From Rhyzopertha dominica (taxonomy: Eukaryota; Arthropoda; Insecta; Coleoptera; Bostrichidae): 64,000 nucleotides of DNA. The notes beneath the pieces are model-generated. The model was not told where the DNA came from. It was given only the letters and a program-made list of their open reading frames with translations, and did no database searches. Below, piece by piece: positions 24,501-35,510 of the stretch. Position 1 is the first letter of the stretch; the number at the start of each line of letters is the position of its first letter. The stretch is from NCBI GenBank assembly GCA_025024175.1, contig QCXZ01000041.1:36761786-36825785 (forward strand), read 5' to 3'. The position numbers and the translations under genes were made by a program.

Positions 24501-27500
24501 AACTTTAACAGTTAGAATTACATACCTAAAAAGAAAATTTCTCGAATTCATGCCAGCTTTTTCAACTTTCTGACTACTTTGTAACCTGACCAACCTGACC
24601 TGACAAAGATCATATCAACCTGTACTAATGCAAACTTATTAAGTACAAATACTTTGCATTAAAATAAATAGGTATGTCTATTGGATGGTAAATAAAGCCG
24701 ACTCTAGCAACTAATTTAGAAAATACCTCATTTTGTACGGAACTTGAGTACATAGAAGCTTTGTGACAATCTTAATTCCGTAAACATGTCACTTTACAAG
24801 GAACAGTTAACTCTAAACCAATTTTAATTATTCTGCTCGAATGTGTGACAGAAAACTTTACATACAACCATACAAGGGTGTGACATTTGATGCATTATGC
24901 ATTTCAACGGCTCGAGGATAGCTTTTATTTATTTTTATTTATTCTGTTTCGTATCCATGTAGCATCGACTCAATACAATATCAGAGTTTTGTAATATACC
25001 TTCGCGTTAAATTCCAATGTGATACATATAAATTCTTCACCTAAAAGCATAGCATTCTAGCCATTGATTCATTGTAACAAGCGACTTCAAGATTTCATCG
25101 TCTATTTTTACAGCCATTGTGTTGTGCGATACAGATATTATATCACCATTCAATAAGCATTAGAACGATCAGGAACGCGCCTTTCTTCAAACTCAATTAT
25201 AAGGCGGTGAGAGCGCATTATTATAAATCTTAATTCCTTTTAATACAGAACTGTAAGACACGGAGCGGATGATTTATACGACGATCCAATTTATAATCCC
25301 CAGATATTCATGAGAACTGAAAGGAAAGAACGGTCTTGGGGTGGATGTAATTGATTGTATGAAAAAGATGGCATTTGATTCCAGCAAATTATCCTGATTT
25401 ATGCATTATTGAGGTTCTGCCAGTGAAATTTCCTACGACATCAATTTTCTCCTTCGGAGCTGCACATTGAGAAGGGTCCTTTTTTGCTAACGATCGTTCA
25501 CGTTTGATAAATAAGTGTCCGGCGATTTATAACCGGAGCAAAAACCGACCGACAGCAGCGTATACAAATTTTCCACCTTTTGCATTCAGGGTAGGCAGCA
25601 GCGTATTTTGAATTTAAAAGAAGGTCAATATAACAAACTGCATCAGAACAGATATAATGTAATGCATTGCATGATCATTTAATGTTCGAGTCAATCCATT
25701 TGAGTTCAATTAGTTTGAATTCGCAGGACATATGTAGATCCTGCAGCCGGCATGGAACACTTTTGGGCTACAACTACAATTATGCGCTTTGCAGATAATT
25801 TACTAATGTTTTCAGTTTTATCTGATTTTTTAATTAACCTATTGCATTTGCCGCATTGCTTTGCCAATTGGAGTGATAATGATTCCAAGTAAATAAGTAA
25901 CAAAAACATTGTGAATAAATATAGAAAATTGGAATAGTGCCGATAGCGTTTACGAACTCATCTGTACCAGTTGCGAAATAAGTTTTTCTGCAATCCTGCG
26001 AATAAAAATCGTTATTCGCATGTGACATACAAGAAACGAAATAATGAAAACATGTTAATAGTATACGAGGGTTCAGTAGAAATTTAGTTTTGTCGAATAT
26101 GGTCAGAACTGCAACTATGCTGCTAAATTTGTATAAGGATAATTATGAACAATTACCGAAACTGATACCTTGTGGTGGCTCAGCTGGTCGGCCTCTAGGA
26201 AAAAAACCCTAGCTACGCCAATGTTAAGGCGGTCTAAGAAAGTAATGTCTTTTGAGCAGCTGCACGTCGTGCTTTATAGTATAGGAAGGTACTCCAAGTT
26301 GGGACACCTATTAAAACTCGACTGCCTATGCTGAATTAGATGCTAGTTTGACACTTTACCTTTCTAAAAATCTAATAAATACACATTGAAACTTAAGGGT
26401 CGATAATCCCAAAATTACAATTTTCAAACCTTTTAAATTATTTTTTTCCCAATCTTTCCTTAATGAGATACGACTGTAATGTAATGTTCGTGCAATACGT
26501 TAAAGGCATCAAAACAAGATCAAAAGCATAAAAAATATACTTATAGAAATCTATTAAGGCGCAAAACACAACTAAATCTACAGATTAACTGACAGAACTA
26601 GAACTTGCGATGATAGCTCAAGATGAAAAACCAAACTGTGGTGATCTCTGGAAAAGTAGACCATTCCGATATATTTCAGTATGCTGTACTTGTTTAGAGT
26701 AGGATTTCACGATTTTTTCTCTGTTTAAAGCAGCTGACATGTAAGGGTAATAGTTTCCTTTCTTTCCTTCAGTTGTAGGTACTTAGTATGAAGAAAATAA
26801 TATTTTATAACACTGTATCTGTTTTTTCTTTCTAATTAAGCTTTTGTGTAGAAATATCATTAAAAATCGAAATTAATAAAACTTAGCTTCAATGATACCT
26901 GATGATGTTAGTATTATGCCTCGGTCAGGGATTTGACTCTATCACAGCTTATTGTCTGAAAAGTATCAAATCATCCGAGGTAACCGGTGTATTTCAACTT
27001 TAGTTAACCCTAAGCTGCCCCTAGCGCATAAAATATCAAATTTCCCATTATTTGTGCATTAATTGAGTTTAAAATTTGCAGAGGCGAGTCCTACCAGTAA
27101 GGTCGTTAAAGCTGGTATGAGAAACAAGTAGTTTTTTTTTAACACAGCATCGTGAACTACTACTATTGCTAGCGCTTTAGTGGGATATATTGTGGCAACC
27201 CGAAGTTATAAATATCACCGAACGCAATTGTCAAAGGTATTTGATCACAGTTTCCGTTGATATTCGAATATCTCACGAAATTAACCGATCTCGGTTTTCT
27301 AATTACTATAATTCGCATTTAACACAGTTCCCATTTGTAACAATTCTCATCGTATACAATTTTCATTTAAAGTAATTCTCAACAATCACATATTAAGCTA
27401 CGCGATCTTAGATATAACAGAAAGCAGAAGTACAATATTGCATTTTGTTTGACTTTTTATTACATATAAATTTTAATTCCTACAAACTGTACCTGGGAAA

Positions 27501-27670
27501 TTATTTATACGTCTTGGTAAAAAAAATAATAATTCTAAATACATAATATGTTTTTAAGGTTTAAACCAATTCTTGCTGCACACGAACCCAATGTGCATAT
27601 GAAATTTCTTCTAGTGCGCTTAACTTCGTGTGGATGGGTATATGGTAAATGGTTGTCTCCTTGACATTTT
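21501..27670. other. Long non-coding stretch
   Basis: No gene is supported. A diverged tandem repeat with a period of roughly 115 bp may run through 22670-23090 (words of the type CTCGTTATTTAGGAGATTTT recur). A GC-rich patch at 23870-24080 gives 62-120 codon open frames on both strands without any domain. The part 25140-25560 is GC-richer with several ATTTATAA-like words and could be a conserved non-coding element. Confidence 0.35.
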
Positions 27671-27812
27671 GTTTTCCGGGCTGGGTCCCACGTTGGTTAT
27701 TAGACCTTGACGTTTCGACACTCATGTGTCAGAGCTACTTCTGAGGAAGCCACCGACATGAGTGTCGAAACGGCAAGGTCTAATAACCAACGTGCGAACC
27801 AGCTCGGAAAAC
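27671..27812. repeat. 142-bp foldback
   Basis: Arms of 57 bp (27671-27727 and 27756-27812) match at 53 positions around a 28-base loop. The outer ends are GTTTTCCGGG and its near complement. The loop carries CTGAGGA (27741) and the right arm carries GAAAC (27767). These are words also found in hammerhead ribozymes, but the helices are weak. I read it as a foldback repeat. Confidence 0.75.
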
Positions 27813-29220
27813 AACATGTCATCGACAACAACCACGGAAGCCTTCAAACCAAAAAATGGTTGTCTCCTTGTCTTAGTTTAGAAAAACTAAATAAAGTTTC
27901 TTTTGTGCAAAAATAAATTGTGCCGCTTTTGTCTCTAATGGAACTGTACGCATTAAATAGATTTGTCTGGAGACATTTTAACCACTCTTTAAACAATTTT
28001 TAGTATTGTTTTTTCATACCGCGGCATAAATTTCTTTTCTAATACAGTTTAATTTTGTTTCTAATGCTTTTTATGTCCGTTCGTATTTTAATTTCAAATA
28101 TGATTTGCATGAATTAGTAATTTAATTGTTTTAATAAAATGCTCTTTACACGCATCCGCGCTTTTAATTTTAATTTCCAATATGCTTTATACTTTTGGTA
28201 CATTGATTTCAAATATTATTTGCCTGCGTCAGTCACCACAAACGCTGGACTCCTTATTTTAGGATGGTAATGCCAAATTGCTAATAGCAGTTTGTGTTCT
28301 GGTGTGATACGAAGATACGATATAACCACCGTATCCGTTACCTGCTATCAACAATAAATAACAAAATAAAAAAAAATAAAACGAAAAACTATATAGTTTT
28401 TAACTTCTTTTGGTAAGAGCCGTCCACCTATATGTATAAACGATTTTATCAGAAAACATTTAACAGAATTAACTAATTAGTTGTGTTTATTATGTTTATA
28501 AATTTAATCAACCTGAAATCGTTCAAGAAATTCGCACGAAGAAAATAGAATAAATATCGCCAATACGTGTATAATGGCTTAGTGCTCTCTGCCGCACTTC
28601 CGAAGTCATACTTTAATTAGGGCTAGATATAGGTGCACGTATAACGTTGAAATAACGAAGTAAGTTAAAGAGTTGCTAGTTTGGGCTACTTGTAACCACT
28701 TGATCTATCTTTAACTTGTGGCAATATAAAAATTAACCGAAGTAGCAAGTCACCAGTTTGGACTACTTTTAAAACATGCAGAATCCATGATAGCGGTATT
28801 GGGAACAAAACAGTACAGACGATTAGAACAGGTTAACATAATTGACTTGACGATTCTGTTAGATTGTTGTACAATTGGCACTTTTGAATGGTGCTACACA
28901 ATCAACAAACCGTTTATATCCCAAGATTAAAATCATCAATTATCATCAATTTCTCAATCGACAGAAGAAGGTATTCAATTGCCATTTATTATGTTCTAGA
29001 AATAGCATTCCTGTTTTTAAATAGAATTATTCTGTTCCTTTTGCATTAACTATTTTCACTACATATTATATGTTTGGTTATGATTAGTAACGTTCGATAG
29101 CAAGTTTATTTGAAAGGGCTTAGCAGGCAATATCACAATGCATAAAAATGTATTGCTGCTTGCGAAAGCTAAAAAGTTTGTGCAACCTAATATACGTTTT
29201 CGATTATTAATCAGGTTAAA
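27813..29220. other. Non-coding stretch
   Basis: No gene or recognised repeat. Confidence 0.4.
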
Positions 29221-29355
29221 TAGTATATTATACACCAAGGTGGCGAAGACTATTATTATTGACCGAGCACCAAGATTATTTCGCGAGGGCTTGTCCCGAG
29301 CGGAATAAGGTGCAAGGTCTATAAAAATGTCTTCCCCACCGTGGTGTATATACTA
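29221..29355. repeat. 135-bp hairpin element beside the recombinase
   Basis: The left end TACACCAAGGTGGCGAAGAC (29231-29250) matches the complement of 29329-29348 at 18 of 20 positions. The outer TAGTATA/TATACTA pair extends the inverted repeat. Inside, GACCGAGCACC is answered by GGTGCAAGGTC, and TTATTTCGC by GCGGAATAA. The whole element can therefore fold into one long imperfect hairpin with the loop near 29290. It is too short to code. It is either a MITE or a structured RNA gene. Confidence 0.7.
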
Positions 29356-29586
29356 CTTTTTCCACTACTAGCCAAATTTAAAGCAAAAGATAAAAAAATT
29401 CTTGTAAAAATCAAGTGTAGTACAAAAATGCAAATTCGCTTTTCCACTAATAAAACAAAAAATCAAGTAGTCTGATGCAGTTGACATTTCCACTAATCAA
29501 ATTTATTTTTGACACAACGCACAAATAAGAACTTATCTCTGTGTTACAACGTTTGTAATTATCGTGTTTGGGTGTTTCCTTCCAAT

Positions 29587-30801
29587 ATGGATATGTTAGA
29601 AATTAATTGTACACCGCCTGAAATGCGGGAAGCTGCAGAGCAGTTAAACGACGAACTACTGCCTCAAAAGTCCAAAAGCGTGTATTTGAAAACTTACGAA
29701 ACTTTTAAACATTGGTGTGTAAGTAAAGGCGCTGGTGGAATTAGTGAAAACGTACTTCTAGCGTATTTCAATGAATACGCGAATGATAAAAAGGCATCTA
29801 CTCTATGGGCGCACTATTCCATGTTGAAAGCCACTATTAAGCTTAAAGAAAACATTGACATTTCGAAATTTTTTAAATTAATCGGTTATCTAAAAAGGCA
29901 AAATAAGAATTATACACCAAAAAAGTCCTCTGTGTTTTCAAAAGAAGACATTACAAAATTTTTAACGCATGCGGCTGACGACCTTTACCTCGCGATTAAA
30001 GTAAGTACACGTTTACATCACATTGTTTATTGATATTAATACATAGATATTCCTTAATTACAGGCAGTTCTTGTAATAGGTGTTGCGGGGGCTTGCCGCG
30101 GAGACGAACTCTGCAATTTGCTAATGACGGATGTTGTGGATAAAGGTGACATAATTGTTATAAATATTCGTCAGAGTAAAAATGGATCTTCACGAAAATT
30201 TGTTGTCACAGACGCTCTGTGGATTGAAATTATAAAGAAATATTTAAAATGCAGATCACATGTAAACTTACCTCGATTATTTGTTGGGATTAGAAATGGA
30301 AAAGCTACAAGGCAGTATATTGGGCATAATACAATTGCACAAATGCCTAATAAAATTGCAACCTTCCTGAATTTGGCAGATCCTAGTTCCTTCACTGGTC
30401 ATTGCTTTCGAAGAACTTCTGCCACTATTTTAGCGGCTAGTGGCGGTAACACACTACAACTAAAACAACATGGAGGTTGGAGATCTGCAACGGTAGCAGA
30501 AGGTTACATTGAGGAGTCACTGGTACTCAAAAGGTCAATCGCAGATATGCTCCAAGGGCCTTCTACATCTTCAACTTCCGTGGCTTTATCAGCTGAGTCA
30601 CAGTGTTTACTCTCATCGGCTGCAGTTACATCAACCTCATCTTCACCGCTAAGAGTTCCACCTAAAAACACTAATGAAACCAGTACTCTGCATAATACGG
30701 TTATCAATTTACCAAATACAGCTCTAACCAACACATCGGGTGCAACGATCACTATGACTTGCAACAATTGCACAATTAATTATAACTTTGGGAAACAATA
30801 A
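29587..30801 (+). CDS. Crypton-type tyrosine recombinase, two exons, intact
   Basis: A tyrosine recombinase breaks and rejoins DNA through a covalent 3'-phosphotyrosine. Exon 1 is 29587-30000, the intron 30001-30063 (GTAAGT...TTACAG) and exon 2 30064-30801. The spliced protein has 383 residues without a break. Residues 1-138 form a phage-integrase-like N-terminal (SAM-like, DNA-clamping) domain. The catalytic domain has Arg150 (GACRGDEL), Lys177 (RQSKNG), His251 and Arg254 (GHCFRRT), Trp277 (HGGW) and Tyr286 (AEGYIEES), so the full set is present. The tail after about 300 is Ser/Thr-rich and ends with a CNNC motif. An in-frame ATG at 29509 exists, but 29587 gives the start typical of the family. 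AATAAA lies at 30831. It may be a live Crypton transposon or a domesticated copy. Confidence 0.85.
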
Positions 30802-30830
30802 TTTGTGTTCATTGTATTAATATTTGTTTA

Positions 30831-30836
30831 AATAAA
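30831..30836 (+). terminator. Poly(A) signal of the recombinase gene
   Basis: AATAAA lies 30 bases after the stop codon, followed by a T/G-rich stretch (TTTTGTTGTTTGG), the usual layout of a cleavage and polyadenylation site. Confidence 0.6.
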
Positions 30837-31243
30837 CTTTTGTTGTTTGGATAGTCTTCTAACATGAACATAACCAAGCTTCGACTCTCCCGCCCGCCCG
30901 CATTCCGTCATTCGGTCATGTCATGATTCGGTCGTCTCTCATCAGCTGTCATTTTTTGGTTGAGCGCGAATTTTAAACTAAGGGCATTTTTATTCAAATA
31001 ATTTTATCGTGTTAGGTAACTTCAAGCAGCAAATACGTTAAAGACAATCTCCTGGGTATACAAAATTACGTTGCACAAGTTTTTGTTAAACAACTATCTC
31101 TGAATTCACAAAACTTTCGAATTTGTTCATTATTAACCTAGGTTAAGAATAGAAAAAATTATTAACCACTAATAGAGAAATTCAACTTCTCAGTTGTCTA
31201 GGAGACGCAATAATTGTCAACTTCGTAGCTAGTAGTGGAAAAA

Positions 31244-33307
31244 CTATATTTAATTCCGATTTGTGAATCGGTTACCTAATCTACTTTACACTGAGCACTG
31301 ACTACTGCAGTACTCCGTGCTCTTTAAGATTTTACAACTCTGATCAGTTCGATGTTAGGTAGAACGCTAGCAGTTCGAGGTTGGTTTCGGTGGTGTTTTT
31401 AAAGAAGATTTGAAAGGTTGAGATAGGTAACTTGTTTCCATTATAGAAACGATACAGAAAGTTGTAAATCAAAAAGGGAATATCGAGAAATTTATTTCAA
31501 AAAGCAGTTTTTCTAAATTATCATGACGATAAAGTTTTGTTAAAAATTTGCCCCGTTCTTCTCTCAGAATGCTAAATTTAGTACAGAGTAGTTCAATGGG
31601 GGTAGTTCGATTACAGGATTTTCTTTTGATTTTTGACTGGTTTGCTAGAAATGTTTACTTTTTACTGAAGAGGGTAATAATAAAGTCTATGGGACTCATC
31701 TGGTTAACACATTTTCAAAGAACTGGAATGGACCAAAGTTTTACTGCTGACCAAGTACATATTGTCACCAGTAGCCAAACGTATAAGCCTTTTAGTTAAG
31801 CATTCACGTTTTTTAGTTACCTACAAAGCGATGTTTCAGGTTTGTAGGTCTACGTCACGATAGGGCTTGCGTTAGATGTTTAGTGCTTCGAGAGCTGCCC
31901 ACCTGGTATCTACATCACAATAAATCCTTGCACTAAGTGTTTGCCCTGGACAGGTGCAATGTATAATAGGTGTAAGAATGGAACGCTCGTCCAAAGCGAC
32001 TTGTTTATCAGATCTATAGTGCAATAACTCGTTAGTGACACTATATTTGACGTGGTTATGTAACGATAAAGCTAAATATATTATTATTATTAATACTGTT
32101 GGAGAGTCCGATATTAAACCTTTATTTTTTGTAATAGCACTTTTGCCTAAGTTTTGATAACCGTTTTTTGTGACTTGCGGCTCAAAAGCTTTTGGATGAC
32201 GGATTTTGGCATACTTATTCTACTCACCGAAGACGCCGAGTACGCAATAGTTTCCAATGGTCGTTGCAACTTTCACCAGTTATCTGTAATACAAACATGA
32301 GCAAGGCAGCGCTCCCGGATTGTCGGTAAAATATAACTCTATAATTGTGTTAATTTCAAACGTGTCCAAACCTTGCTTGTTGGCTAATTCTGTATTTTTA
32401 ATGTAGGTATGCCTAACAAAGAAAATTGAAAACGTTTATTACTAGGTTTACTGCAACCACAAATTTCTCTAATTCTAGACATCTGCCCTTTGTCGAAATT
32501 CTGTTTCGACTGCTGTTGCTTCTGTTGCATAATAATTATGTGCATATTATAAAAAGTTACCGATGCCAATTATTAAGACTATTAATGCATATCAGTCTTC
32601 CAAATTAACTTCAATTTAATGATATTCGCCTGTTACGTTTGCATTTCGTTGTATACAGCGTTTCCTTGTTGCCAGGAGCGATGGGTAATTCTATTAATTT
32701 AGAGGGGTCGTAAAATTGCACTATGTCAGCGACGACTGCAGCAACACGGATGACTGTTAAAGTGATACAGTCATTAAATTTTACCCGAACTGCATTGTGG
32801 AAAATGACGTGCACGTTCGTCGCCGTAAAACTAATAGAAATTCTTCAAATTTAATTAGCGTTGCAGATGCAATAGCTCAGCTTGACGGGAGAACATCCGC
32901 AGCACCTAACAAGCCATGGCAGGTTTATTTACTAAGTAGTTTCGAAACAGACATTTACCTCATTTGAAGACGCTACTAAATGCTTCTTCTTTTCACTAAT
33001 CTGATAAATGTAGTAAACTATTTCAGACTAACTGTGGCTGTAATCATAATCATAAGGATGATCAATTTTTTTAGCATTTCTCCTTCCATCAACTACACAC
33101 AAAACTATATACTTCAAGTCTATGAAAATATATCCCTGTGGCGCATGTTTAAAACGAAAACGTCGAATGGTATATGAAGATATGAAGTTATGACTGGGAC
33201 AAACTAAAGAACATATAACGTCGAACAGAATTTAGCTTCATTAATACTTTCTATGGAGAAAATGGTCTTAATATTAATTTTTGAATTAAACCTGTGAGTT
33301 CGCAGAA
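31244..33307. other. Non-coding stretch
   Basis: No gene seen. A perfect small hairpin, CCGATT-TGTG-AATCGG, lies at 31256-31271, just outside the recombinase unit. Confidence 0.4.

Positions 33308-33387
<80 letters not shown>
33308..33387. repeat. AAT/TTA microsatellite, about 27 units
   Basis: An uninterrupted 80-bp run of AAT. On the minus strand it forms the TTA-repeat tail of the LINE that lies to its right. The open frames of poly-Ile and poly-Tyr here are products of the repeat. Confidence 0.95.
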
Positions 33388-33388
<1 letters not shown>

Positions 33389-35510
33389 CGACTTTACCGG
33401 GCACAGTACGTTAAATACAATCAAAACTATTATTTTGAACGGAATAGAAAACACAAAAGAAAAATATAAAGTATATATACTGTATTAACCTACCCAATTA
33501 TACGAACCAAATAAAAGTTTTTTGGTAGACTGGGAAGCAAGGCGAAGTCTAGCAAAATGCTATTCTACTTAACCACGCATCCCAAGTTATAAGGGCGACT
33601 ATATGCGGAAAGAGATAAAGAAATCAATAAATACAAGAAAAAACACAATAAAAAAAGGCTAAGAAGGAAGAGAAAGTCCAGTTGGCAAGCAGATTTCATC
33701 TAGTTTGAGTAACAAAAAGGTACTCTTTTAATTTATATTTAAACTTATTAATATTATACAGATTGAACTAACGTGGAAAGGCATTGTACACTTTAGCGGC
33801 ATTGAATGAGAAACCTCTGCGAAACAGCTATACGGGGGCGGGGCACAACAAAACCGTCTCTAAATCGAGTGTTTCTAGAGTGAATATCTGCGTTATATGT
33901 TAATCGACCTTTCAAGTTAGAGTTAGGAGATGGAATGGTAAGTATTTTATGAATAAAACAGTTAAGATGACACTTCTTACAGTTATCTGTTAAACCAGTC
34001 ATTTTTAAACGACGTGATATGATCTCGCCTACGCAAACCATAGACATATCGGCAACATGCAATGCAATAATACAAGAATTTCACATAATTGTTTTGTTGG
34101 TGAGAAATTTAAAAATGTCTACTCGAATATAACAATTTTAAAGCAGAGTATACCCGTTGTATTAGCTTTGTGATATGTTCCCTAAACCGAAGTGCACTAT
34201 ATTATATAATGACACCCAAATTTCGAGTGTGATCAACAAACGGAACACCTGCTAGAGTAACCGACATAGAATCGCATACATATTTTCTGACATTTTTATT
34301 GCCAAAACACATAACCGGTGATTTAGAAGGGTTTAATTTTAAGTTATGCTTCACAGACAAGGTTCTGATTCCATCGAGTTCCTTATTAATAAGTATAGAT
34401 GAAGCTAAGCAGTCCTCAAGTCTGAAATGATGATAAATCTAGGTGTCATCAGCATATGCTTGAACTTTACACCTATTTACAGATTTAATTATATCAGCAG
34501 TATATATAATAAACAATAATGAGCCTAGAATAGACCTCTGAGGAACTCCAGTAAATATTTTTGAAGTATTGGAATGACGGTTACTGGAAAATATTTTTTG
34601 ACATGTATTGCTCAGATGAGATGACACCAAAGATACTGATGATGAAGTAAATCCACAGTACTTTAACCTAAAACACATCAGTCCGTGATTAATAGAGCTG
34701 AAAGCCTTAAGAATAATCAAAGAATACCAAAATCGACGCTAGACCCTCATCAGTTGCTCTAATAATGTCATCAACACAAGTCATTATTAAGAGCAAATTC
34801 ATAAATTTGTTTATATAAGATTTTGCGAAAATTTTAGAGACAATGCAGGTCCGATAAACTAGCAGGGTTTGATTTTTTAGGCAACGCCAATCCTACTGCA
34901 GTTTTTCAAGCAAGTGGAAAATAGGACTTCTCAATGCAACAATTAATTATATGCATAATGTAGATATCAATTTTTTTTATTCTTTGACGAATTTAGATGC
35001 AAATCTGGTCTATGGTGTGGTATTTCGTACTTACTAAGCGTTCTTTGAAAAATTTGGCGGTTGAAGCATATTCAATAATTGTATACCTCGCAATCTAGAA
35101 TAAAACGACAAATAGAACTCCCATTGCTCGATTAAGCTTGAAATGTAGGTCAGTACTAATAGATATTGGGAAAAAGGACAAGTACAGAGAACCATTAAAT
35201 ACATACACTTTAATAATCACATAATGTGATTTTTATTTTTGGATTGTTTAATGTAAAATTTGATAACCTTTTCACTTCATAGTTTTGATACTGATACTTC
35301 TGATACTTCTGGAGAGTATATTATCTATTACATATTTCTGCATACCAAGCAATTTCTTGCAATGAACTAGGAAGGCCTTGCTAACTGTTTTACAATCGTT
35401 TGATAACATTTGTTTCAAAATATAAACTTTGGGGCTATTATCTGCACAATAATCAATATAAAAATTATTTTTCCAGCGACCCAGCCAACTAAAATGTAGG
35501 CCGCCCATGA
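33308..35510 (-). pseudogene. Decayed Jockey/CR1-like LINE (reverse transcriptase) with TTA tail
   Basis: A LINE copies its RNA into the genome at a nick. On the minus strand, reading from about 35000 downwards, RT pieces appear in the usual order: a fingers segment with ALPKKSNPASLSDL (about 34870), then KAFSSINHGLM (about 34705), GVPQRSILGSLLFIIYTADI (about 34540) and AYADDT (about 34440). After these come the thumb with LNPSKSPVMCFG (about 34330) and a C-terminal part with IHSRNTRFRDGFVVPRPR (about 33840). The Asp of the first RT box is lost (KAFSS for the usual AFDS), and several frame changes separate the pieces. The 3' non-coding part ends in the TTA microsatellite. No endonuclease was seen. 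Confidence 0.85.

Larger units (their letters stand above)
29357..31243 (+). mobile_element. Inverted-repeat-bounded unit carrying a tyrosine recombinase
   Basis: TTTTTCCACTACTAGC at 29357-29372 is an exact inverted match to 31228-31243. The word CCACTA also occurs at 29362, 29444, 29490 and 31166, and as TAGTGG at 31233. Such a cluster near both ends could be recombinase binding sites. The recombinase gene lies wholly inside. I see no clear target duplication. Crypton elements are described as lacking terminal inverted repeats, so either this is a variant or the inverted words are not the true ends. Confidence 0.45.

Noticed and set aside
26920..26995. A tRNA-like stretch near the GAGTCAAATCCC word on the minus strand
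   Set aside because: No acceptor or D stem can be formed.
33204..33488. Open frames of poly-Tyr and poly-Ile on both strands
   Set aside because: They are translations of the AAT/TTA microsatellite.
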